Of a DNA stretch of 64,000 nt, positions 1 to 9,967 are shown piece after piece. The notes below the pieces were generated by a model that searched no databases, was not told the DNA's origin, and saw only the letters and a program-made list of their open reading frames with translations. Numbering within the stretch: position 1 is the stretch's first letter; each line of letters begins with the position of its first letter. A program made the translations under genes and the position numbers. This DNA is from a candidate division NC10 bacterium CSP1-5. GTDB lineage: Bacteria > Methylomirabilota > Methylomirabilia > Methylomirabilales > CSP1-5. Location of the stretch: positions 6,002 through 70,001 of the forward strand of contig LDXR01000001.1 in NCBI GenBank assembly GCA_001443495.1, read 5' to 3'.

Positions 1-478
1 TGAGGGCCTCCTCGGGGGTGCGGGACGACGGTGTGAGCACGCAGAGACTCTCGTGAAAGAGTCCGGCCGCGGCGGCCTCGGGCCCAGAGCGTTCGGTCCC
101 GGCGATAGGGTGGGCAGGGACGTAGGCTCGGCCAGGAGGGATCTCTCTCTCCACCTCGTCGACGAGATCTCCCTTCACACTTCCCACGTCGGTCACGATA
201 CACCCGGGGGCGAGGTGGGGCGCAGTGGCTCGGACCACTTCCACGATGGCCCCGACGGGGACGGCCACCACCACGAGGTCGGCCCCCGCCACCCCGGTCG
301 GCAGATCGCCAACCTCGTCCACCAGGCCCAGGGCAATCGCCTGATTCAGATGGATCTGATCTCTGTCCAGGCCGACCACGCGCGCGGCGAGCCGCCCCCG
401 GCAGGCCCCAGCCAGGCTGCCGCCGATGAGCCCCACGCCGATCACCGCGATGCGCTGAAACAACAGTTCACGGTTCAT
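1..478 (-). CDS. tyrA: Prephenate dehydrogenase, 5' part (3' end outside window)
   Basis: Oxidatively decarboxylates prephenate to 4-hydroxyphenylpyruvate with NAD(P)+, the committed step to tyrosine. The reading frame starts at the ATG at 478 and stays open through base 1, giving the first 159 residues. An N-terminal Rossmann signature GVGLIG is at residues 14-19, VTDVGSVK at 95-102, and the family motif HPIAGTERSG at 123-132, containing the conserved histidine. It is the last visible gene of a leftward aromatic operon (pheA, hisC, aroF, tyrA), 31 bases after aroF. Truncation is only by the window edge. Family assignment is firm; cofactor preference is not readable. Confidence 0.93.
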   Translation of the reverse strand, partial: MNRELLFQRIAVIGVGLIGGSLAGACRGRLAARVVGLDRDQIHLNQAIALGLVDEVGDLPTGVAGADLVVVAVPVGAIVEVVRATAPHLAPGCIVTDVGSVKGDLVDEVEREIPPGRAYVPAHPIAGTERSGPEAAAAGLFHESLCVLTPSSRTPEEAL

Positions 479-509
479 CCAGCCACCAGCCACGAGTTAC
501 TAGCCACCC
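479..509. repeat. Intergenic word repeat between aroF and tyrA
   Basis: On the minus strand the whole gap after the aroF stop codon is a run of related words, GTGGCTAGTAACTCGTGGCTGGTGG, built on GTGGCT. The same words appear at 2720-2757 and 30061-30125. It leaves almost no room for a normal Shine-Dalgarno sequence for tyrA. Confidence 0.5.
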
Positions 510-1523
510 TCACAGGGTGCGTCCAACGATGGGCGCCAGGGCCCGCATCTGCTCCATCAGTGCGGCGAACCGGCCAGGGATCAGGGCCTGGGGTCCGTCG
601 GATAAGGCCACCTCGGGTTGGGGATGGACCTCGACCATGACCCCGTCCGCCCCCACGGCAACGGCCGCCAGCGTCAGCGGGGCCACGAGATCCCATTTTC
701 CGGCGGCGTGACTCGGATCGACGATGACCGGCAGGTGCGAGAGCTGCTTCAGCGACGGGACCGCCGAAAGGTCCAGCGTATTCCGGGTGTACTCTTCGAA
801 GGTCCGGATGCCCCGCTCGCAGAGGACAATATTGTAGTTTCCCTCGGACATGATGTACTCGGCCGACATCAGAAGCTCCTTGATCGTCGAGCTCATCCCC
901 CGCTTGAGGAGGACCGGCTTGCGGTGGATGCCCACCTCCTTGAGGAGACGGAAGTTCTGCATGTTCCTGGCACCGATCTGGACCATGTCGGCATACTTCA
1001 TCACAAGCTCTGCATCCCGAGGGTCCATCAACTCGCTGACGACCGGCAGCCCGGTCACCTCCCGCACCTCGGCCAGGTATCTCAACCCCTCCTCACCAAG
1101 GCCTTGAAACGAATACGGCGAGGTCCTCGGCTTAAAGGCCCCCCCTCGGAGCAGGGTGGCACCCGCCTTCTTGATCTTGGTCGCCGTATCAAGCAGCATC
1201 TCGCGCCCTTCGACCGAGCATGGGCCGGCAATGACCGCGAGCCGCTCCCCGCCTATCGCTACACCATTGACCTCCACGACGCTTGGCTCGGCCTTGAAGT
1301 CTCGACTGGCGAGTTTGAAGGGCGTCAAAATGGGGAGGACCTTTTCAACGGCGGGCAGGGCCTCAAAAGGCACATTCCGAAGGACCCGCTCATCCCCGAT
1401 GGCCCCGATGATGGTCCGCTCCACCCCTCTGGAGACGTGGGGCTTGAGGCCATGCTGGGTAATTCGCTCCACCACCTGGTCGATGTCCGCCTGGGTGGCG
1501 GTAGAGCGCAAGACGATGATCAT
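510..1523 (-). CDS. aroF: 3-deoxy-7-phosphoheptulonate (DAHP) synthase, AroF/AroA(I-beta) type
   Basis: Condenses phosphoenolpyruvate and erythrose 4-phosphate to DAHP, the first step of the shikimate pathway. 337 residues: an N-terminal ferredoxin-like (ACT-like) regulatory domain (about 1-70) followed by a TIM-barrel synthase. Visible motifs are AGPCSVE (99-105), [16 protein letters not shown] (126-141), QIGARNMQN (182-190), KRGM (207-210), VDPSHAAGK (267-275) and MVEVHP (296-301), matching the metal- and PEP-binding residues of the I-beta class. Its ATG overlaps the hisC stop by four bases (ATGA), so translation is probably coupled. The ACT-like domain is where feedback inhibition acts in relatives; the effector cannot be told here. 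Confidence 0.95.
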   Translation of the reverse strand: MIIVLRSTATQADIDQVVERITQHGLKPHVSRGVERTIIGAIGDERVLRNVPFEALPAVEKVLPILTPFKLASRDFKAEPSVVEVNGVAIGGERLAVIAGPCSVEGREMLLDTATKIKKAGATLLRGGAFKPRTSPYSFQGLGEEGLRYLAEVREVTGLPVVSELMDPRDAELVMKYADMVQIGARNMQNFRLLKEVGIHRKPVLLKRGMSSTIKELLMSAEYIMSEGNYNIVLCERGIRTFEEYTRNTLDLSAVPSLKQLSHLPVIVDPSHAAGKWDLVAPLTLAAVAVGADGVMVEVHPQPEVALSDGPQALIPGRFAALMEQMRALAPIVGRTL

Positions 1524-2704
1524 CTCTTGCTCCTCCCTTCAGTGGGACCCGCGGACCTCGCCGCCGCCGCCACCGTGCCGAGCACTTCGGCCAGGGCCTG
1601 GAGAGCCCGGCTATTTTCCTGGGGTGTTCCCACCGTCACGCGGATATACGTGGGCAGACCATACCCCTCCATGGATCGAACGATGACCCCGTTGCGCAGG
1701 AGGGCGTCCGCAACCGCCTTGCCTTCCACCCCGACATTGACCAGGATGAAGTTGGTGACGCTCGGGATGGTGACAAGTCCCGACGCGTCGAGGCGGGACC
1801 GCATGGTTTTACGTCCGGCCTCGGTGATTCGAAGCGTCTCCTCGAGGTGGGCTGCATCGTCCAGGGCAGCCAACGCCGCTTTCTGGGCCAACGTGTTGAC
1901 GTTGAAGGGCTGCCGCACCCGGTTCAGAAGCTCCACCATTTCCGTGGGGCCGATGCCGTACCCGATCCGCAGTCCCGCGAGACCGTACGCCTTCGAAAAG
2001 GTCCTGAGGGCCAAAAGATAGCGTCCCTCCCGGACATATCGAAGGAAATCCGGCTGAAGATACCGGGGGATATACTCCCGATACGCCTCATCCACCACCA
2101 GGATGACATCGGGTGGAAGCGCCCGCACAAAATCGTCCAGGTCGGTGGGCGAGACGCACGTCCCGGTCGGATTATTGGGGTTGCCGAGAAAGACCAGCTT
2201 GGTTCGGGCGGTCACCGCCTTGAGCATCCCGCGAAGATCGTGCGTGAAATCCTTCAGAGAGACCTCTCGGATTTGGGCCCCCACGGCCTGGCAGACACTC
2301 CGATAGACGACAAAGGCCGGATGGCCCATCACCGCCTCATCCCCCGGTCCCAGGAAGGCTCGGGTGACGAGCTCCAACAGCTCGTTGCTCCCGTTGCCGA
2401 AACAGAGCTCCTCGGGTGTCACCCCGAGGCGCCGACTGAGCCCCTGGCGTAAGGCATAACAGCCGCCATCGGGGTACCGGTGCAGCCCTTGAAGCGCCTC
2501 TCGAATGGCCTGCAGCGCCAGCGGCGAGGGGCCCAGGGGATTCTCGTTGGAGGCGAGCTTGAGCACGTCATCGAGCCCGAGCTCCCGCTCTACCTCCTCC
2601 ATCGGCCTTCCCGGGCTGTACGGGACCAGTCCCAGGATGTGAGGCTGCGCCAACTCTTTCAGCGTTTTCATCTGACGGCTCGTCGTCTGCCCTTCACGCG
2701 TCAT
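1520..2704 (-). CDS. hisC: Histidinol-phosphate/aromatic aminotransferase (HisC family)
   Basis: Class I/II PLP-dependent aminotransferase, 394 residues from the ATG at 2704; an alternative ATG lies 11 codons downstream (2671). Motifs: SNENPLG (52-58), NPNNPTG (175-181), DEAY (205-208) and the PLP-lysine motif SKAYGLAGLR (lysine 238). HisC proteins make histidinol phosphate. In this operon, between pheA and aroF/tyrA with no other his gene nearby, the enzyme may instead, or also, transaminate phenylpyruvate and hydroxyphenylpyruvate, as some HisC paralogues do. That substrate call is inference from context. The gap upstream carries a word repeat rather than a recognisable promoter. Confidence 0.9.
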   Translation of the reverse strand: MTREGQTTSRQMKTLKELAQPHILGLVPYSPGRPMEEVERELGLDDVLKLASNENPLGPSPLALQAIREALQGLHRYPDGGCYALRQGLSRRLGVTPEELCFGNGSNELLELVTRAFLGPGDEAVMGHPAFVVYRSVCQAVGAQIREVSLKDFTHDLRGMLKAVTARTKLVFLGNPNNPTGTCVSPTDLDDFVRALPPDVILVVDEAYREYIPRYLQPDFLRYVREGRYLLALRTFSKAYGLAGLRIGYGIGPTEMVELLNRVRQPFNVNTLAQKAALAALDDAAHLEETLRITEAGRKTMRSRLDASGLVTIPSVTNFILVNVGVEGKAVADALLRNGVIVRSMEGYGLPTYIRVTVGTPQENSRALQALAEVLGTVAAAARSAGPTEGRSKR

Positions 2705-2757
2705 CGTCGCCGTTCATGAGGTGCTTGGTGGCTAGTGGCCACCATTCACCCCTCACC
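2705..2757. repeat. Word repeat with small hairpin between pheA and hisC
   Basis: Starts right at the pheA stop codon on the minus strand: GGTGAGGGGTGAATGG, then GGTGGC-CACTA-GCCACC, a 6-bp hairpin with a 5-base loop (plus-strand arms about 2725-2730 and 2736-2741). It shares words with the repeats at 479-509 and 30061-30125. No U-run follows, so a terminator role is uncertain. Confidence 0.5.
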
Positions 2758-3837
2758 CTAGCTCCTGGCCCGGAGCGGTTCCTTGGGGTAAGAGCCTAAG
2801 ACCTTCAGAAAGATGCATTCGTCCTGGAGCCCCTCCAGGGCCGCCTTCACCGGTGCATCCTCGGCATGCCCCTCGAAATCCACATAGAAGATGTACTCCC
2901 AGACCCGGTAGCGGGAGGGTCGCGATTCGATCTTGGTCAGGTTGATCTGGTTCTTGGCGAAGGGCTCCAGCATCCGGTACAGCGCCCCCACCCGGTCCCG
3001 AATCGTGAAGAGGATCGAGGTCTTGTCCTGGCCGGTGACGGCGCACGGCGACTGCCCGATGATCAAGAATCGCGTGAAATTATACGGGCTGTCTTCAATC
3101 CGGGACGCCACGACCTTGAGATCATAGAGCCGGCTCGCCAGCTCGGACGCGATGGCCGCGGCCGTCTCATCCTGGGCGGCAAGCTCGGCGGCCGCCGCCG
3201 TGGAGTGCACCTCGCGAAGCGCGACCCCCACCATGTTCGCCTCGAGCCACTTCCGGGATTGGGCGATGGCGTGAGGATGGGAGTAGATCGTCATGATCCG
3301 CCCCTTCTCTCCGAGCTTCGACAGGAGGTGATGAGCAACCTCCATAAGGATCTCACCGCAGATCTTCAGGTCCGAATCGACGAACATGTCGAGGGTGTGA
3401 CTCACCACGCCTTCGGTCGAGTTCTCGACCGGTACGACCCCGTAGTCCGCCTTCCCCTTCTCCACCTCGGTAAAGACCTCTCCGATACCCCGGAGCGGGA
3501 CGTATTCCGCCAGCAGGCCGAATCGCTTCATGCATGCCATGTGGGTGAAAGTGGCCTGGGGCCCGAGATAGCCCACCTTCAACGGCTGCTCGAGCGAGAG
3601 ACAGGCCGAGAGGATTTCCCGGTAGACCGCCTTGATCCCCCTGTCCGGGAAGGGTCCCCGGCTCTCCCGCGTGAGCCGATCGATGATCTCTCCCTCCCGT
3701 TGCGGGGAATGGTAGGCGATGTTTCCCTTGGCCTTCTCCTCTCCCACGCGCACGACGACCTCGGCCCGGCGATTCAGGAGGTCCAGAATCTGGCTGTCGA
3801 TGGCATCAATCTGCCGTCGAAACTCCTCGATTCCCAT
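2758..3837 (-). CDS. pheA: Bifunctional chorismate mutase / prephenate dehydratase (P-protein)
   Basis: Converts chorismate to prephenate and then to phenylpyruvate. 359 residues from the ATG at 3837, chosen because MGIEEFRRQIDAID is the usual beginning of the AroQ chorismate mutase domain; a longer frame opens at 3888. Domains: chorismate mutase (about 1-85), prephenate dehydratase (about 88-265, with GYLGPQATFTH, VVPVENSTEG and the catalytic EDSPYNFTRF at 248-257), and a C-terminal ACT domain (about 275-350) with the phenylalanine-sensing ESRPSR motif. It follows scpB and starts the aromatic part of the run. Feedback inhibition by phenylalanine is expected from the ACT domain. Confidence 0.95.
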   Translation of the reverse strand: MGIEEFRRQIDAIDSQILDLLNRRAEVVVRVGEEKAKGNIAYHSPQREGEIIDRLTRESRGPFPDRGIKAVYREILSACLSLEQPLKVGYLGPQATFTHMACMKRFGLLAEYVPLRGIGEVFTEVEKGKADYGVVPVENSTEGVVSHTLDMFVDSDLKICGEILMEVAHHLLSKLGEKGRIMTIYSHPHAIAQSRKWLEANMVGVALREVHSTAAAAELAAQDETAAAIASELASRLYDLKVVASRIEDSPYNFTRFLIIGQSPCAVTGQDKTSILFTIRDRVGALYRMLEPFAKNQINLTKIESRPSRYRVWEYIFYVDFEGHAEDAPVKAALEGLQDECIFLKVLGSYPKEPLRARS

Positions 3838-3912
3838 CTTTGCTCTCTTCCGTCTCCCCGTCCACATCTCGATCTGAAGCCCGGCCATTATAGGGAGGAA
3901 TCCGAGGCGGCT

Positions 3913-4478
<566 letters not shown>

Positions 4479-4482
<4 letters not shown>

Positions 4483-5186
4483 GCCGCCGCCCCACCGATC
4501 ATAATCTCGCCGAACGGGACCCGTTGTCGGACCCGGACCGCTCCCTGCCGCAAGAGCTCCAGCAGCGCGAGAAAAGTCGCTATCACCAACGAGCGATCGA
4601 CCGTCGGAGGAAACAAAGCCTCAAAGGTCAGGGAGCCCTGGAGCGTCACCTGGTCGAGGATGGCGACCATCCGTTCTGCCGTCGTCACCGGTCGGGGCAC
4701 CAGCGTGAGCGCCCCTTGGTCGTCGACACGCCTCAGGACGTCCCGAAAGGCCGCGAGGAGATCCAAGAGACTGACCTCGAGCGTTCCTCCGCCGGGCGGG
4801 ATGTCGAGAGGCATGGAGCGGAAGAAGAAGAGTCGCTGTCCATCCTCCCGGTCCGCCAACGTCTCGGCGGCAGCCCGGAAGCGCTCGTACTCCAGAAGCA
4901 TATCGACCAGGGGGGTCCGAGGATCCTCCTCGCCCGCCTCCCCATCGGCAGAGGGCTCGACCGGCAGCAACATCCTGGACTTGATGTACACCAACGTGGC
5001 CGCCATGACGAGGAACTCTCCGGCCACCTCGAGGTCGAGCTCGTGGAGCAGGGTGAGGACCTGGAAGTATTCATCGGTGATCCGCGCGATGGGAATATCG
5101 TAGATATCGATTTGGTTTCCGCGGATGAGATGCAGGAGTAGGTCTAACGGCCCCTCAAAGACCGGGAGCTTCACCTGGTAGGCCAT
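4479..5186 (-). CDS. scpA: Segregation and condensation protein A (kleisin)
   Basis: Kleisin subunit that bridges the SMC heads and binds ScpB. 235 residues from the ATG at 5186, chosen because [20 protein letters not shown] is the canonical ScpA N-terminus; the same frame stays open much further upstream without similarity. The N-terminal helical SMC-neck region (1-90) and the C-terminal winged helix (about 160-235) are separated by an acidic linker. The start lies inside the last 16 bases of the upstream ComEA-like gene. Confidence 0.93.
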
Positions 5187-5494
5187 GTCTCCTCCTCCAC
5201 AGTCAGATAGGGACGGATCTTTCGCAGGTGCGTCGAGCCGATCTCCGGGATGCGCTCGAGGTCCGAGAGCCGCCGAAAGTGACCGTGCTCTTCCCGAAAC
5301 CGGACAATCGCCTCTGCCATGGCAGGGTCCATCCCCGGTACGTTGGCCAGGCGCTCCGCATTGGCCCGGTTGGGATTCACGCGCCCCGACCCCGGGTCCA
5401 TCGGCACGAGATCCCGGACGGCGACGAGGACCAGGACGGATAAGAGGAGCAAGGCGAACGCGGCATCGGCAGGAGCGAAGACCGGCACCCTCAT
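5171..5494 (-). CDS. ComEA-like helix-hairpin-helix protein
   Basis: 107 residues. An N-terminal membrane anchor (about residues 10-30, [14 protein letters not shown]) is followed by a short linker and a DNA-binding helix-hairpin-helix pair ([16 protein letters not shown] ... [12 protein letters not shown]). This matches the DNA-receptor protein ComEA, which binds incoming DNA at the cell surface and passes it to ComEC. A comEC gene lies at 42065-44509. The start was set at 5494 because it overlaps the lysC stop (ATGA) and puts the hydrophobic segment at the N-terminus. It may instead be a general HHH protein; its place between lysC and scpA says nothing about competence. Confidence 0.75.
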   Translation of the reverse strand: MRVPVFAPADAAFALLLLSVLVLVAVRDLVPMDPGSGRVNPNRANAERLANVPGMDPAMAEAIVRFREEHGHFRRLSDLERIPEIGSTHLRKIRPYLTVEEETWPTR

Positions 5495-6723
5495 CGGCCC
5501 CCCGTCGACTGCGCCTCCAGCCGGAAGACACCGTGCAGCGCCCGGACCGCCAGTTCCGTGTACTTTTCCTCGATCACGCATGACACCTTGATCTCTGATG
5601 TGCTGATCATCATGATGTTAATGTTCTCCGCAGCCAGGGCGGCAAACATCTTGGCAGCGACCCCGGAGTGGGTCCGCATACCGACCCCCACGGTCGAGAC
5701 CTTGGCGATCCGATCGTCCCCCAGGACCTGGTCCGCCCCGATCTCTTTCGCCAGCCCCTTGACGAGTTCCATCGCCTTGTGAAAATCGGTCCTCGGGACG
5801 GTGAAGGAGATATCGGTGTGCCCGTCCTGGCTCATGTTCTGCACGATCATGTCCACCACGATCCCCGCCTCGGCCACCCTCCCGAAGAGCTTGGCCGCGA
5901 TCCCGGGGCGATCCACCACCCGGGTAATGGTGATCTTTGCCTCCTTCCGGTCATAGGCAATCCCCGAGACCATCACCTTTTCCATATCTGGATCCTCCTG
6001 CACCACCAAGGTCCCTCGGTTTTCGGAAAAGCTCGATCGCACGTGGACAGACACGTTGTAGTTCTTCGCATATTCGACGGCCCGCGCCTGGAGCACCCTG
6101 GTCCCCAGGCTGGCCATCTCGATCATCTCCTCGTACGAGATCTTGGGGAGCTTCCGAGCCGTGGGGACCAGACTGGGATCCGCGGTGTAGACGCCCTCCA
6201 CGTCCGTATAGATCTCGCACACGTCGGCCTTCAGGGCGGCGGCCAGCGCGACGGCGGTGAGGTCCGAGCCACCGCGACCGAGGGTCGTAACTTCCTCCTC
6301 CGCACTGACCCCTTGAAAGCCCGCCACAATGGCGATCTGCCCCTCCCGGAGCGCCTGCCGGATCCGCTCGACGTCGACATTGAGAATCCGGGCCTTCGTG
6401 TGCACGTTGTCGGTGAGAATCCTCACCTGGGTCCCGGTGAAAGAGCGGGCCTTGGCGCCACAGGCCTGAATGGCCAAGGAGAGGAGCCCGATCGCCACCT
6501 GTTCTCCGGTGGCCAGGATGACATCCAGCTCCCGCTCATTCGGGGACTCGGTGATCTCATGGGCGAGCTGGAGGAGCCGATCGGTCTCTCCAGCCATGGC
6601 GGAGACCACGACGACCACGTCATGCCCGGCCCTCTTCGCCTCGACGATCCGCCCGGCGACACGCTGGATTCGCCCCACGTCTCCCACCGAGGTCCCGCCG
6701 TATTTCTGGACGACGAGGGTCAC
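5491..6723 (-). CDS. lysC: Aspartate kinase
   Basis: Phosphorylates aspartate, the first step to lysine, threonine and methionine. 410 residues. The N-terminal kinase domain begins [10 protein letters not shown] (5-14), with GRGGSDLTA and [12 protein letters not shown] further on; two C-terminal ACT domains (about 265-335 and 345-405) carry KITITRV and [12 protein letters not shown]. This is the single-function, ACT-regulated class, so feedback inhibition by lysine and/or threonine is likely. It lies one base downstream of pgsA and overlaps the ComEA-like gene. Confidence 0.96.
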   Translation of the reverse strand: MTLVVQKYGGTSVGDVGRIQRVAGRIVEAKRAGHDVVVVVSAMAGETDRLLQLAHEITESPNERELDVILATGEQVAIGLLSLAIQACGAKARSFTGTQVRILTDNVHTKARILNVDVERIRQALREGQIAIVAGFQGVSAEEEVTTLGRGGSDLTAVALAAALKADVCEIYTDVEGVYTADPSLVPTARKLPKISYEEMIEMASLGTRVLQARAVEYAKNYNVSVHVRSSFSENRGTLVVQEDPDMEKVMVSGIAYDRKEAKITITRVVDRPGIAAKLFGRVAEAGIVVDMIVQNMSQDGHTDISFTVPRTDFHKAMELVKGLAKEIGADQVLGDDRIAKVSTVGVGMRTHSGVAAKMFAALAAENINIMMISTSEIKVSCVIEEKYTELAVRALHGVFRLEAQSTGGR

Positions 6724-6724
6724 G

Positions 6725-7273
6725 TCACTCCCCCCTGCTCTGGACCGTCACCCCGAGACCGAGCTGCCGCCAGAACCGTGCAAAGTAGTCGATGCCCGAC
6801 ACCACGCTCAAGACCACCGCGACCCCGACCGCGAAGCCCCCCAGATCCAGAGGGGGAGGATCGAGGATCAGGAAGATCACAGCAATCACCTCCGCCGCCA
6901 TCTTGTACTTCCCGAGCTGGGACGCGGCGATGATCAGCCCCTGGGAAGCCGCAATGCCCCTGAGCCCGGTAATGGCGATATCCCGCCCGATGATAACCGT
7001 CGCCACCCAGGCCGACACCCTCCCGATCTCCACCAGAGAGATGAGCGCCGCCGCGATCAACAACTTGTCGGCGACGGGATCCAAGAGCTGCCCGAGGGTG
7101 GTGACCTGTTTCCGGCTTCGGGCAATGCGACCGTCCAGCCAGTCGGTGAAGACCGCCGCCAGGAAAATGGCCGCCGCCGGATAATTGCGGGTGTCAGCGC
7201 TCGCAATCAGGAAAATGACCAGAAAGGGAACCAGGAAGATTCGAACGAGGGTCAGCGTGTTCGGCAAATTCAC
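6725..7273 (-). CDS. pgsA: CDP-diacylglycerol-glycerol-3-phosphate 3-phosphatidyltransferase
   Basis: Makes phosphatidylglycerol phosphate in the inner membrane. 182 residues, beginning [19 protein letters not shown] as in PgsA. The CDP-alcohol phosphotransferase signature DG-x2-AR-x8-G-x3-D-x3-D is complete: D47-G48, A51-R52, G61, D65, D69. Several hydrophobic helices follow. It appears to head the leftward run pgsA-lysC-comEA-scpA-scpB and onward; 39 bases separate it from the upstream TPR gene. Confidence 0.94.
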   Translation of the reverse strand: MNLPNTLTLVRIFLVPFLVIFLIASADTRNYPAAAIFLAAVFTDWLDGRIARSRKQVTTLGQLLDPVADKLLIAAALISLVEIGRVSAWVATVIIGRDIAITGLRGIAASQGLIIAASQLGKYKMAAEVIAVIFLILDPPPLDLGGFAVGVAVVLSVVSGIDYFARFWRQLGLGVTVQSRGE

Positions 7274-7312
7274 TGAAGGCCACCTGGCATCATGCGACGG
7301 AGAGGACGGAAC

Positions 7313-9007
7313 TCAGCGAGAGGACCCCCGGCTGGCGTCAAGACGGTTTCGTAGGTCCCGAACCCGTACCCGGATGTCCCGAAACTTCGGCATCTCGCTC
7401 TGGATGGCCAGCAGGGTTTCGAGGGCCTTCTTCCCGTTCCCGAGCGCCTCATAGGCCGTCGCGAGATCGTAGAGGATCCCCCACCGCTCTTCGGTGCCTG
7501 CCTCTGTCGCTGCAACGCCCTTGAGCAGCTCCTCGACCGCCCCTTCTGGCTCACCCTTGACCAGATAGCAGAGGCCGAGGAGGCTCGCGCATCGCACCTG
7601 ATACGCGGTATCGTTGGCCGCCAGTCGTAATTCTCCGATGGCCCTATCGTAAAGCTCCAGGTCCTTGAAGGCAATTGCGAGATCGTAATGGGTCTCATAG
7701 TCGGCTGCATCGAGTTGATCACGGATCCCCCGCTGGAGATCGTGGAGCAGCTGCTTCACCTCCGGCTCCATATCAGGCGGCAAGGACGCCTCTTCATCTT
7801 CACTCAGCGCCTCGCTCAGCTCCCCGGCAAAATCGACATACTCCCCCTGCGGAGCCTTCGCCTCCACCACCCGAAACACGGACCGCTTCTTGCCAGCCGC
7901 TCTCGGGCGCTCCTCCCGCTTCGGCCTCCCCGCACCCCGCTCGATCTCCGCCAAGTGCTGCTTGGCCACCGGCGCTTCCGACGGCTCTGGCTGGGGGATG
8001 ATCATCTCGGAGCCCTGGAGGGACTCGAGTTCGATCGTGGCTGCCTCGATGGCTTCTTCAGATGGGCCTTCCTCCCCGGCGGCGACATCCACCTCCAGCA
8101 TGTCTGGAGCTACACGCTCCTCCGCCTCTTCGGCGATTTCCTCGACCACCCCTCCTCGCGCTCCATCGAACCATCCGCCAAGCTCGGCGGCCGCGGTGAG
8201 GGATTGAAGCTCTTCCCGCACCTCCAAGGGCCCCGGCAGGATCTGCAGGGAGGGAGCCTCCTCGACGAGAGTCGCCGCTCCGGCTGCCGGCTCCGGGGGA
8301 TTTTCCCCTCCGGGGAAAGCCGCCGCCAGCGCTTCGTCCAGCCTCGCCGCCGCCACGGAGGGGTCGAGGGAGGCAAGCCGCTCAGTCAGAAGGGTCGCCT
8401 CGGCCCCCCGACGTTGCGACCTCAAGAGCGCTCCCGCCTCTTGGTAAATCTGCCGAATGTCGTCGGCGTGCCCCGCCGTGACGAGGCGATCCTCCAGGGT
8501 CTTGAGTTTGGCCAGGGCCTGGTCCAGCCGCCCGGATTTCGCGAGGAGGTTCGCAACCTTGGAGAGGTTCGGACGATGTCCCGGCTCTACCAGGATCATC
8601 TTCCCGTATATCTCCAAGGCCTTGAATGTGTCCCCGCTCCTGACGGACTGATCGGCCAGGGTCTGGAACTGAAGCTTGGCCTCCGCGGTCAGCCCCTGCT
8701 CGGCATACATCTCGGCACAGGCCAGGGAGGCTTCGGTATGCGAGGGGTCGAGCTTGAGGACCTTCTTATAGACGGCAATCGCCCGGACCTGCAGGCCATC
8801 AAGCCGGTAGACCTCCCCGAGACGTTTGAAGAAGCCAATGGCCTCGGCTTTGTTCCCGATCCTGACGGAGAGGTCCCCGAGCGCGTTGAGCACGTTGCAG
8901 TTGTTCGGGTCAGTTCTTAAGATCGCCTGGTATTCCGCAACGGCCTGGTCCAGCTTTCCCTGCTGGAGGTAACTCAGGGCGGCCTGAAGCCCCTTTCGCT
9001 TCTCCAT
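7313..9007 (-). CDS. Tetratricopeptide-repeat protein, function unknown
   Basis: 564 residues. TPR repeats fill roughly 1-235 (AVAEYQAILRTDPNNCNVLNALGDL; RAIAVYKKVLKLDPSHTEA). A long acidic, low-complexity linker (about 236-410) follows, then more TPR helices (about 420-560, with IRDQLDAADYETHYDLAIAFKDLELYDRAI). No signal peptide or catalytic motif is visible, so it is probably a cytoplasmic scaffold. The organisation resembles TPR proteins found beside pilus or gliding genes in deltaproteobacteria, but nothing here links it to such a system. It has its own promoter at 9069-9097. Confidence 0.85.
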   Translation of the reverse strand: MEKRKGLQAALSYLQQGKLDQAVAEYQAILRTDPNNCNVLNALGDLSVRIGNKAEAIGFFKRLGEVYRLDGLQVRAIAVYKKVLKLDPSHTEASLACAEMYAEQGLTAEAKLQFQTLADQSVRSGDTFKALEIYGKMILVEPGHRPNLSKVANLLAKSGRLDQALAKLKTLEDRLVTAGHADDIRQIYQEAGALLRSQRRGAEATLLTERLASLDPSVAAARLDEALAAAFPGGENPPEPAAGAATLVEEAPSLQILPGPLEVREELQSLTAAAELGGWFDGARGGVVEEIAEEAEERVAPDMLEVDVAAGEEGPSEEAIEAATIELESLQGSEMIIPQPEPSEAPVAKQHLAEIERGAGRPKREERPRAAGKKRSVFRVVEAKAPQGEYVDFAGELSEALSEDEEASLPPDMEPEVKQLLHDLQRGIRDQLDAADYETHYDLAIAFKDLELYDRAIGELRLAANDTAYQVRCASLLGLCYLVKGEPEGAVEELLKGVAATEAGTEERWGILYDLATAYEALGNGKKALETLLAIQSEMPKFRDIRVRVRDLRNRLDASRGSSR

Positions 9008-9068
9008 GCTGACGTCACTTCTCCAGGAAAGGCTCTAAGCCCAAGAAAATCATATAATTCGCGGCTTC

Positions 9069-9097
9069 AGCCTATCAAACACCACCGCGACTGTCAA
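9069..9097 (-). promoter_or_regulatory. Sigma-70 promoter of the TPR gene
   Basis: On the minus strand a perfect -35 TTGACA (9092-9097) is followed by a 17-base spacer and -10 TAGGCT (9069-9074). The start codon of the TPR gene is at 9007. Spacing and the TAGGCT-type -10 match the promoters at 20547, 50156 and 59676. Confidence 0.65.
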
Positions 9098-9147
9098 GGT
9101 GCAACTCACGGGCCATCCGCCCGGAAAAGGGGCGCTTTGACTGCATG

Positions 9148-9963
9148 TTATCGGCGAAGGGTCCACTCGGCGGTTCCGTATCGCTTGACCACCAGTTCCT
9201 GAACGACGCTCTCCTCTTTGGCCGTCAGTCCTCCCGGCTCCAAGGAGACTGCGGCTCCCGCCTCGAATCCCGCCCGAAGAGCCTCAACCAATTCCTCCCA
9301 GCCGGGGGAGCGCCCGAGCAGAAGCCTGAGAGCAGTCGCCCGCGCCTCGAGGTCTCGCCCCTGCGGGAAGAGCGCGCTCCATGCGGCATGCTCTAACTCG
9401 ATCAAGAGGGATCCGTGTTGAAGGAGGGCGCTGGTAAACCGTCGCTGCGCCGACCCGATCAGCTTGCGCCCGTTGACGGTCACCTCATACCGGGCCGAGG
9501 AGAGGAAACAGAGTCCCCCGGCTTCTCCCTGGGGGTGATCTCCGCGACTCAAGGTCGCCGCCACCCCCACTCTCCGCAAGGCGAGGAGGAGGCAGTGGCT
9601 GATCCATCGATAGTCGTGGAGGACGCTCCGGCTTCCGCGCAGGATGGGAATGGCCAGGCTATAGGTGAGCTCCCGATGGTGTAGCAGGGCCCGGCCCCCC
9701 GTGGGACGGCGCACCACAGGGATTCGTCGCTCACGGCAGGCGGTGAGGTTCACCTCTCCCTCAATGGATTGGTTGACACCCAGCGAGACCGTGGGGAGGG
9801 CCCAGCGATATGCGCGAAGGGTGGGAGGACTCCACCCCCCGTCGCACCCGAGCGCCAGCGCCTCATCGACCGCCATGTTGGTGGGACCATCCCGGGGCTC
9901 GTCCACCAGCAGACGCCAGCGACTGGACTGAAACCACGTTGGGGTTCCCGCCACTTCACCCAT
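9148..9963 (-). CDS. Lipoate-protein ligase / octanoyltransferase (LplA-LipM family)
   Basis: Attaches or transfers lipoyl/octanoyl groups to the lysine of lipoyl domains or GcvH. 271 residues from the ATG at 9963, five bases past the rapZ stop; an upstream in-frame extension overlaps rapZ and looks spurious. Family features: WRLLVDEPRDGPTNMAVDEA at the start, RRPTGGRALLHHRELTYS (85-102) in place of the usual RR-x-GGG-x-V-x-H-x-x-E motif, and NGRKLIGSAQRR (164-175). Cysteine 152 in LCFLSSARYEV is at the position of the catalytic cysteine of LipM octanoyltransferases, so LipM-type transfer is as likely as ATP-dependent ligation. Confidence 0.85.
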   Translation of the reverse strand: MGEVAGTPTWFQSSRWRLLVDEPRDGPTNMAVDEALALGCDGGWSPPTLRAYRWALPTVSLGVNQSIEGEVNLTACRERRIPVVRRPTGGRALLHHRELTYSLAIPILRGSRSVLHDYRWISHCLLLALRRVGVAATLSRGDHPQGEAGGLCFLSSARYEVTVNGRKLIGSAQRRFTSALLQHGSLLIELEHAAWSALFPQGRDLEARATALRLLLGRSPGWEELVEALRAGFEAGAAVSLEPGGLTAKEESVVQELVVKRYGTAEWTLRR

Positions 9964-9967
9964 CGAC

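Noticed and set aside
618-2021. Long plus-strand frames opposite aroF/hisC, and similar frames elsewhere
   Set aside because: Antisense to confidently assigned genes with overlaps in register; composition is that of GC-rich third-position shadows.
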